Below, piece by piece: positions 55,998-64,000 of a stretch of 64,000 nt of DNA (position 1 is the stretch's first letter; every line of letters starts with the position of its first letter). A program made the translations under genes and the position numbers. The notes under the pieces are model-generated. The model made no database searches, was not told the DNA's origin, and was given only the letters and a program-made list of their open reading frames with translations. The DNA lies in the NCBI GenBank assembly GCA_948567375.1, contig OX419757.1, positions 23,554,732 through 23,618,731 of the forward strand, read 5' to 3'. The DNA is from Lunularia cruciata (lineage: Eukaryota > Streptophyta > Marchantiopsida > Lunulariales > Lunulariaceae).

Positions 55998-57560
55998 TAC
56001 AAATCTTGGGAGTGGAAGAATATGAAGCAAAATCTTACACTAAGTGTCCAACAAATGTCAATGTCTACATCAAGAGAACAACATGAAGAGAGAGTTTGTA
56101 AACAAACTTTGCATCATGAAGAAGAAGATGTCAGAAGAGCCAATTCATCTTTGACAAAGCTGAGAAGGAAGCATTGGATTTGCAACTTCTTTATGAAGTT
56201 CAAGAAGCCTTGAAGGACCTCAAACAAAAGAAATGAGAGGTTGGATGGAGATGCTACTTTGCATCTTTGAATCCCAAGAAGAAGAAAGATGCTAGCAAAC
56301 AAACATATTTGTTGCAACCCAGTACACCGACTTCCTTTAGAGCTATCAAGGGAGCCAATTTCATCAAAAAATTCATTTGTGAGAAAACAATGTGAATTAT
56401 AACAAAAGAAGAGTGTCAATACCTTTTACATACAAATCTTCAACTAGTTCAAAGGCATCTTAAAAAGCCATCTGAAGATATTGAACCTCTATCTCCAACT
56501 TGGGCTAAAGTTGACAAACCAACAGAAGAACAACCTATCAATGAACACCCAACTTTGAACTTGGTGAACCCCTAGGCTGATTTTGATTCACAATCACCAG
56601 CCAATACCTTGGGTCCATCAAGTCCCACATTACCATAGCCTACCCCTCATAGTTACAAAATGACTTCATTACTTGTTACTCCACAAACTTATCAAAAGTA
56701 TAAGGTGACAGAACAAGACAAAGATCCTGATGAATTCATTAAAGATTTTAAAGTCATCTCCTTTGCCAACAAGGAGCATGACTCTATGGATTGGCTGTAC
56801 ATTTTCCCAAGTCTGCTCCAAAAGAAAGCTCAGAGCTGGTACACTCATGTAACCCAAAAGAACTTCAAACCAGCTGATTAGGCAGACTTTGCAAAACAAC
56901 TTCCTTTAATGATTTGGAGAAGTGGATTATGACACAAGTGTCTTTGTGGCACTCAATGATTTGGACCAGGGAAAGAAGGCAAAGTTGAGAGACTATCTGA
57001 GTGGTTCATGGCCTTATTGAACTTGAGTTCCAAAGCAATGGTGTGGTGGGTTACTCCGATGTCCATGCCATCACTTGGTCCCTTAGTGGATTGTCACCAA
57101 AGATCAGAATTTTTGCCAAGGAGAGGAATGCAACTTCCATGGAAAAAGTACTCAAACACATCACCCAACATGAGGCAGCCTACTCTCATTCTTTTGGTAA
57201 CCAAGGAAATTGGGAAAAGAAGCCAAGAAGCCCAAACAAAGAGCTTTGTGCAGTACCTCCACTTCTTCAAAAGAATCTTTTATATCATCTTGTTCTTCTT
57301 TGGGGTTCAAAGAAGAAGTAAAGCCAAGAAGAGCCCAAAGACATGGAGGAAGGAAAACACCACCCTCTCTACCAAAACCTATACATAAGATGGACAATAA
57401 GCTAGAGACTCTTATAAAAGGGTTTGTGGATTTTAAATTCCAAATGATTGGAGCAAAGGACCAAAGAAAGCCTCTTTCATTTGGAAGACCAAATTTATGG
57501 TGCACTATGTATAGAAAATCAGGCCATGCCAACACAAAGTGTTTGCCCAAAACTGCATTT
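55998..57560 (+). pseudogene. gag: gag of element N (most complete gag of the LTR family here)
   Basis: This follows the primer site. 56660-56881 is open: MTSLLVTPQTYQKYKVTEQD, DPDEFIKDFKVISFANKEHD and IFPSLLQKKAQSWYTHVTQK, a typical gag capsid text. After a stop and a shift it continues at 57001-57321 (VHAITWSLSGLSPKIRIFAKE, MEKVLKHITQHEAAY) and then to NKLETLIKGFVDFKFQMIG near 57390. A zinc-knuckle-like CTMYRKSGHANTKC ends it near 57503-57545; the second cysteine is tyrosine. No protease or RT follows. At ~57560 the sequence turns into the minus-strand leader of LTR O. Confidence 0.7.
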
Positions 57561-57588
57561 TCATATTCTTCCACTCTCAAGAATTTTA

Positions 57589-57606
57589 TTCTTGGCAATA
57601 GCACCA
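57589..57606 (-). promoter_or_regulatory. Worn primer-binding site beside LTR O
   Basis: Minus-strand TGGTGCTATTGCCAAGAA, seven bases from the LTR end at 57614. It is a degraded version of the tRNA-Asp-type site and shows that O is a 5' LTR on the minus strand. Confidence 0.6.
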
Positions 57607-59174
57607 AAAGTCATGTGAGAACTTGGCAAGTATCACATTTGCAATAATTGATAAGTAAATTTTGTTCCCATAGAGATACAATTTAGAAATAGTCAAATAC
57701 AAAGTAAACTGTAACAAACAATTCTTCTTGGTTGCATCTTAATCTCTTAAGTAGAAAACCACACCCAAAAGATAATAACAAGCATCAAATTACAGTCTTA
57801 TCACAATAAAATGTCACCCATAATCACAATACTTCAAATCTTTCCAAACAATCTTGATTGTGATGATTCAGTTCTTCTTGAAGAAGGCTACTTCACTACA
57901 AAAAAACTTTGCCACAAAATTGTGTTCCATCCCTCCATTGTAGGCACAACTTCCTTGATCAAAGTTGCTTTGCATCAATCCAATGTTGCACTCACAATTG
58001 CAAAATACTACCAACACTACAATTCCTCATGGACCTATCAAGGCATTGCATTGATTGCTATCCACTCAAGATCAAATAAACAAAATGAAATTAGAGATGT
58101 AGAATCTAACATCTAACACTCAGAAGTGCAGTTTGAACTTCTCCAACACTCACAAACACACACATTGGATTGATACTTTAAATTAAGCTAAAATGACAAG
58201 CACTAGGTTATTATAGCACTTTGCTTTAGTCAACTTTGGAATTACAAATACTAAACAACAAAACACTATGAATGCCTCCCTCAAATAGGCAGAGCACTTG
58301 TTAATTACTAACTAAAATACCGTTCTATCAACAGTTTTACCAACTTGTAGACCCAAAATGACAAACCACATCTTCATATCTCAAAACTTGTATTACTTTG
58401 ATTTGATGTCTACCTTGACTTTGGCTTCTAAACCTAATGTTCCTCTTGTCACTTCTCCTTCTTTGGGTCTATCTACTACTACTACTACTAATTCCTCTCA
58501 TATTTCTATTACTTCTCCACTCTGAATCACAATCAAAGTCATGGGTAATCTATCATCTTCTTTATCAGCTAACCCACTCTCTCCTAACATCTTAGTTAAC
58601 TCACCCAAAGACACTTGCACTCCTACCTCTATGACTTTGAACTTTGCTTTTACCTTCATCTCACTACAAAGTCTATCTAAATCTGATCAAACTAAATCAA
58701 GTCCAAGATAGACATTATCTCCTACCTCTAAAAAATTTCTGTCTACACAATCTCTCAAGCAAATCAGAAGATTGTTCAGGTTGATATCCTTTTCCTTCCT
58801 TCTTCTCATCTCTTGCACCAACAATTTTAATTTGTGCAACATTGCCTCTTCTATCTTACTCTCAGCATGAGTGCTTAGCATCACCTTCAACTCCTCAATG
58901 ACTACTTGTATTAAATCTGACTCCATACTCGGAACTATCTTCTCCTTGTTTTGCTCTACCTCCAACTTGTTCTCTTACATCATCAACTCATCCTCAAATT
59001 CTACCTTCAATGCTTCTTTATCCTCCACATACTGAACAAGTTTAGCCTCCATACTTTTGATTAACCCTTGCAATCTATCCTCCTCATGATGTCTAACAGT
59101 CAATTCACGTTGCTAGGCCTGATCCTTCTCCGCTGCACTCAACTTTAGACCTTCCAATTCTTGTTCCATCATAA

Positions 59175-61954
59175 TGAGGTACCCACATTTTTCATTTTAA
59201 CAAGTTTTAAAGAAGAAGTGCATCGGTAAAGCCAAAGGAGGGCTAAATGGAGAAGAAACATGAAGAATTGTGTGTATGGCATAAACCTAAAGTAGACCTT
59301 GGGTCAAAGTCAAAAGGACTAGAGTTAGGCAGATGAAAGTATGAAGCCAAAAATAGAGGACTTTATATGAGTATGTGCAACCCAATCCAAAGAACATATA
59401 ACAACTTTTCCTCTAGTTTAGCCAATCAAGAAAGTACATGGGAAGAAAGTGACTACCTCAAGATCAAGATGACCTTGAAAGTGATAAGAAACCAACCCAT
59501 AGAATTGGTCGGTAAATAGGGAATTGATTGAAGAATGAACAATCTACAAAGGACTATAAAATTATGATTTTGATGAGGAAGTGTTGCAATGTCTAGACAA
59601 TATTGCATTCCTATTCAAGGTCATTTCAAAGGAATGAAAATTATGAGTACATAAGAGGAGTGGGTTAGAGTCTCGGGTTTGATCTTTCATGAGCAAAGAG
59701 TGAAGAAGCACATGATTGCCCTAAAGGGAAATAAGCAGAGTGCAATGAAGGGTCTTTAAATTCATAGACTAGATGTTGTGGCAATGTTGAAAGTCTTGAC
59801 CAGACATTGCATCACATTTTTGGCCTAGAATTGGAATTTGAGCTTTCTAGGGTTCATGGCAGAAATCACTGCAAACAATAGCAAAGACGTGCCCAAGCAT
59901 GAAGGGAAGGGAGAAAATCTAGCTTGATAGACTGAGTTGGATTGGAGATTAGTCCTTGGGAGAGAAGTAGGAGAAATAGGAGAAGTAGGAGGTATCACCT
60001 TCTATTGGAAGTGTGAGTCTTCCAAAGAAACTACCGAGGTAAGGAATTCTTTCATTAGACCTCACACTGAGAATGGGTACAAGGTGGATAGCTAAAAGGA
60101 CCCAATATCAAGAAGGATTTTCAATTCCATGATGTCTTTGCTCAAGCTAGAGCAAACCACCTATGTAAAAATGCAACAAGGAGTCTTCTTTCACAAAATG
60201 TTTGCAAGAGAAGCGGTGGACTGGGCAAAGTTTTTGCACTAACGGGTTGGGCAGATGATTACTAGTTGGAGAATGGATATGCTGCCCACTACTTTGTATC
60301 CTTTCCAGCCCACTTCTACTTCAGGCTAAACTTACTTACCTTGGAGGAGCGAGGACCAACGGTGCCCATTTTCACCCTGATTTACAAAGAGAAGTAGATG
60401 GAGATGAACAATATTACATCGAGCGGGTTTGTGAAGGTGATGAATATTATTGAAAGAGTGGAAAGTAGAGGATAGTGTCAATGGAAATCCCCATGCCAAG
60501 GAAGAGAAGTAGACCCAACGGAAAAATAACATCAGTGCAGCCCCAAAAGATACAAAGACTAATCTGAAGCTCGCACCGGTAGAAGTGAAGGAATCTTTTT
60601 TGAAGGAAGCATCAAAAGGAGAAACTGAGTCAAAGGGAGAAGCCTCTAGAGCAAAAGAAGAATTTAAACTATGGAGTGAAGAGTCTAGTAGTGACAATGA
60701 AGGCAAGGCCAAAGTTCAGCAATTGAGGGAAAGGATTGTTGGAGAAGAAGAGCGGGAGTTTCATGAGGTGATTGACCGCATGGAAGGAGGAGACAAGCCA
60801 TGTCTGGGGTTGCCAGCAGATGAGTTAGAAGATAAACAAGTAGGAGAGGGTGCCTTGGTATTTCTAAGAGCAGCAAGATCAAGGAGAAGTGCTCAATTGG
60901 TAGTGGCAGGACCAAGCAAAGCTGAAGACAAAGAGGAGAGCTTGGAGGGTGAAAAATTGAAGATACAAAGATTGCATCTTTGGGATAAGGCACTAGCCAA
61001 GAAAGTGCCTACCAAAAGACAAAGACATCAGAGATGATGAAGGAATATATAGCGGAGTTGCGTATCTATTGAAGATCATTTGTCCTTTGTTGGTGCTTCT
61101 ATAGCAAAAGAAAGCAGAGCTGAAGAGAAATCATCCAAGAGTGAGGGATGAGTTGGAGGTAGTAAAGACATGGAGTGAGGAAACCTTGGAGTTAAGGAGT
61201 AATCTTACTTGAGGAGAGAAGAAAGTTGAAGAACTTCAAGTTGAAGTAGTTCTTTGGAGGAAAAGCTTGGATACCTTGCAAGAGAACTTTGTAAAGTGAA
61301 GTGAAGAAGTGAAGGAGCAAAAGGTGTTGGTCAAGAAAATGAAACATGAAGTTGTTGATGCTGGTAGAGGTCATACACTTGAAGTTGCAATTGAGACAGT
61401 AATGGAGCAAGAGTTGGAGAGTTTGAAGAAGAGCATAGCAGAAAAGGACCAAGCTTGGCAATGAGAATTGACAAAACATAATTGGAAAGAGGAACAATTG
61501 TGGGGGCTGCTCTGAGGAGTTGAATGCCTTGACAGATCTTAGAGGAATTCTAGTGTTAGTAGTATTCTACATGGTGAGTGAAGTACATGGTCAATGCAAA
61601 AAAATTTGATCAAGGAAGTTGTGCCTTTAGTAGAGAGGTGGAAACACAATTTTGAGGTGAAGTTGTTTCATAATGAAGTAGCCTTCTCAGAAAGAACTTG
61701 AATCACCACAATCAAGATTGATTAGAAAGATTTGATGGAGTTATGATTATGAGTGTTAATCTGTGATGAGACTATGAATTAGTGCTTTGATTCTCTTTTG
61801 GGTGTGGTTTCTACCTGAGAGATTAAAGACACAATCAAGAAGAACTACATTGTTATTATTTAACTTCATATTTGACCATTTTTGACTTGTATCCCCAAGG
61901 GAATGAACTTTACTTACTGATTACAGCAAAAATGATATTTGACAGGTTGTCACA
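59175..61954 (+). mobile_element. LTR copy P (subfamily 2), solo, internally deleted
   Basis: It starts TGAGGTACCCACA at 59175 and ends CAGGTTGTCACA at 61954. CATAA (59170-59174) and CACAA (61955-61959) flank it, a 5-bp duplication with one change. Near 61515 it jumps from the coil of the embedded frame to the U5-like block (TGCCTTGACAGATCTTAGAGG). The ORF tail and the second promoter are missing. CTATAAAA lies at 59554-59561. Confidence 0.82.
59589..61515 (+). pseudogene. LTR-embedded ORF, copy P (truncated in the coil)
   Basis: An ATG at 59589 (MSRQYCIPIQG), ~34 bp after CTATAAAA, opens the subfamily-2 frame. NWNLSFLGFMAEITANNSKD lies near 59830 and GYKVDS near 60075. A YFQAHFYFRLNLLTLEE block at ~60300 and PRKRSRPNGKI at ~60490 follow. 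The linker is open at 60585-61037 (150 codons: KGEASRAKEEFKLWSEESSS and PSKAEDKEESLEGEKLKIQ). The coil runs from ~61060 to 61515 (VEELQVEVVLWRKSLDTLQE) with stops. The rest is deleted. Confidence 0.65.
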
Positions 61955-63237
61955 CACAATGATCATCACCTTCAAGTGAATCACTTCCAACCTTGCCTCA
62001 AAAAATTCACCTTTCATCTTCTCAATTATTCTCTTCTACTCCTTTAGCTCTTCACAATGCTTCACAAAGTTCTCTTGCAAAGTATCAAAGTTTTTCTTCC
62101 AAAGAACTGCTCCAACCTGAAGTTCTTTGGCTTCCTTCTCTCCCTGAGTTAGCTTAATCCTCAACTCTAAGGTCTCTTTACTCTAGTGCCTTACAGCTTC
62201 TAACTCATCTTTCACTCCAATATGATCCCTCTTCAATTCTTCCCTCTTCTTTTGTAGCTATAACAACAAGGGACAGATGACCTTTGATAGGTATTTAGCT
62301 CCAACATATCTTCCTTCATTGTCTGCCACCTCTTTGTCTTGGGTAGGCACTTCTTTGGCTAGTGCTTTACCTCAAAGATGTGATCTTTATACCTTCAATG
62401 TCACCCCATCTAAGCTCTCTTATTCTTCTTTGCCTTTGCTTGGACCTACAACTACAACTTGAGCACTGCTTTTTGATCTCGCTGCCCTTGGAAATACCAA
62501 GGCAGCATCTCCTCCTTGTTCATCTTCTAACTCAAATGCAAGCAACTCCAAACAAGGCTTGTTTCCTCCCCCCATTAGTCAATAGCCTCATGGAACTCTT
62601 GCTCTTCTATTCCAAGAACCTTTTCTTCCAATAGCTAAAATTTGGGCTCTCCATCACTCTTGCTATTAGACTTTCCACTCTACAGAGTGAACTCTTCTTT
62701 TGCTCTTCAGTGTTCATACTTCCAACTCAATTTCTCCTTCTAATTCTTCTTCCAAAGATAGTTCCGTCACTTGGATTGGATTTGGATTCCGCCTTCTTAT
62801 CTTCTATGGTTGTATCAGCATTATTCCTCCTTTAGGTCTACTTCTCTTTCTTGGCATAGGAATCTCCATTGATACTATCCTTTCCTTCCCGCTCTTGAGG
62901 TAGTAATCATTGCCATCTCAAACCTAATTGATGTAATATTGCTCATTGCTCATCCACTTCTCTTTGTAAGTTGGGGTGAAAATGGGGCACTATCCTTCCT
63001 CTCTCCTCCAAGCTAAGTAAGTTCAATCCAAAGTAGAAATGGGCTGCAAAGGGTACAAAGTAATGGGGCAGCATATTCATTCTCCAACTAGTAATCATCT
63101 ACCTTATGCATTGGTGCAAACATATCATCCAATCTACCGCCTCTCTTGCAACCATTTGGTAAAAGAACACTGCTTGCAACATCATTACATAGTTGGTTTA
63201 CTTTGGCTTAAACATGACCATCATTGCACTCACTATC

Positions 63238-63677
63238 TATAATACTCAGAGGCCAAGAGAAGAGAGAGAAACACAAATTACACACTCAACATTTGGTGCC
63301 CCAAAGGAGCACCTTCTCTTTATGATAAAGACAAAGAGGATCTCCTCCAAGGAAGTTCCACCATAGGATTAGGCACATAGATAGGTGACCTATGAGCAAG
63401 CTCCACCCTTGGATTACTTACTTGGATGTGTGACATGTTTGTCTAACATGTGTAACATCCTTCTAAATTTTACCAAACCAATTCTCACCTTTAAATCATA
63501 TGTCAAGCTATTGGTTCTATGGTTCTCAAGTCAATTTCAGTTTCTGCTTTATTAGTAGAAGTACTCTTTTGGTGATACTTCTATCTGATCTATTTTGAAC
63601 ATCATGTATAACATCATTCTAGATGTTACCAAACCAAATTTCACATCTAGATCATATGGCTAGCTCTTGGTATTACA
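63238..63677 (-). mobile_element. Solo LTR related to chromovirus H, internally deleted
   Basis: Read on the minus strand it starts TGTAATACCAAGAGC at 63677 and ends GAGTATTATA at 63238. It matches the H LTRs at both ends but is only 440 bp, with ~300 bp missing in the middle. CTATC (63233-63237) and CTATA (63678-63682) flank it, a duplication with one change. The embedded frame of LTR O continues on both sides. Confidence 0.88.
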
Positions 63678-63806
63678 CTATACCTTGTCTCATTGGGTCC
63701 TTATAACTATCCACCTTGTACCTATTCTTGGTATGAGGTTGCTAAATGAATTCTTCACCTCGGAAATTTCTTCCAAAGACTCACACTTCCGGTAGAAGGT
63801 GCTCCT

Positions 63807-64000
63807 TGTGGTACCCACATTTTTTTGTTTTTCTATGTTTATTAGTGTTTAAGAGAAGAAGTAAGCATTGGAAGTTGGATTGCGGATGAAGAATGGATGA
63901 AAGTAACTTTGGAGGACATCCAAAGAAGATGACATCGGATTTGATGATGGTGGTACTTGGAAAAGAAGTATGACGGAAAAAGTCCAAAGAGCACCGTCTT
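63807..64000 (+). mobile_element. LTR copy Q, first 194 bp, cut by window edge
   Basis: It starts TGTGGTACCCACATTTTTTTG at 63807 and continues with the GAGAAGAAGTAAGCATTGGA-type start block of the long LTRs. It is inserted in LTR O. The rest lies outside the window. Confidence 0.8.

Larger units (their letters stand above)
58415..63790 (-). pseudogene. LTR-embedded ORF, copy O (minus strand, in three pieces)
   Basis: From 63790 downward: the SESLEEISEVKNSF-type segment and YKVDSYKDPMRQG (63700). After the solo LTR come VHAMMVMFKPK, HYFVPFAAHFYFGLNLLSLEE (63080-63010) and a PRKRSRPKGG patch near 62850. Acidic linker and VVVGPSKGKEE follow (62600-62430), then coil to 61960. After LTR P, the coil continues from 59174 with the open stretch 58965-58687 (LHKLKLLVQEMRRRKEKDIN). 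The tail lies near 58640-58420 with VEVGVQVSLGELTKMLGESG. Many stops. The order of segments matches copy C. Confidence 0.6.
57614..63806 (-). mobile_element. LTR copy O (subfamily 2), minus strand, split by P and a solo LTR
   Basis: It starts TGTGAGAACTTGGC at 57614. Pieces: 57614-59174, 61960-63237 and 63678-63806. Inserts: LTR P (59175-61954) and a chromovirus-type solo LTR (63238-63677). At 63807 LTR Q cuts it, so its own start is not in the window. The post-ORF landmarks are present in reverse (GCACTTTGCTTTAGTC near 58215). Confidence 0.75.

Overview
The window looks like a gene-poor stretch of a large plant nuclear genome. It is built almost entirely of nested, decayed retrotransposons. 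Evidence for a plant is a chromovirus-type Ty3/gypsy element (initiator-Met primer site, chromodomain remnant) and many LTRs followed by a tRNA-Asp-like primer-binding site. No rRNA, tRNA, CRISPR array or intact host gene was recognised. A gymnosperm would fit the density of old nested elements, but that is a guess.

One LTR family dominates. I find about 18 whole or partial copies on both strands (letters A to S used below). The LTRs start TGTGGTACCCACA and end TTGTCACA. Complete copies are about 3.78 kb: B 6720-10497, K 41464-45237, J 39355-46911 (split) and A 644-4419. B, K, J, G and P have exact or near 5-bp target duplications. The primer site and a gag-like internal region lie after the LTR end in several copies. 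Inside every long LTR is a reading frame of about 853 codons. Its protein has a globular N-terminal region, a basic then acidic linker, a long coiled coil and a conserved tail. In K the frame runs 44824 to 42263 on the minus strand with four stop codons and no frameshift. This is separate from gag, and I do not recognise it. A shorter LTR variant of about 1.9 kb (G, L, M) keeps only the last ~105 codons. L and M flank a 526-bp interior with primer site and polypurine tract, forming a non-autonomous element.

Layout. 1-603: end of an unrelated LTR (second copy at 52865-53556). 644-4419: LTR A. 4420-10770: old LTR end plus gag, split by solo LTR B. 10770-16003: two abutting LTRs, C and D. 16004-16711: minus LTR piece E. 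16716-22941: LTR F, split by short LTR G, then a gag remnant. 22942-24285: LTR piece and unassigned DNA. 24286-30842: chromovirus H. 31244-38777: LTR I, split by a minus-strand non-LTR element (31852-35515) with reverse transcriptase and a restriction-like endonuclease. 38778-47375: gag remnant, split by solo LTR J, itself split by solo LTR K. 47376-48646: pyrimidine-rich DNA with a minisatellite. 48647-53665: the non-autonomous L-M element. 53666-57560: unassigned DNA, LTR N and its gag. 57560-64000: minus LTR O, broken by plus LTR P, a chromovirus-type solo LTR and the start of LTR Q.

No gene here looks functional. Stops, frameshifts and deletions affect every long frame. The two points most worth following are the large frame carried within the LTRs, and the R2-like endonuclease-type retrotransposon inside a plant LTR with an apparent 8-bp target duplication.
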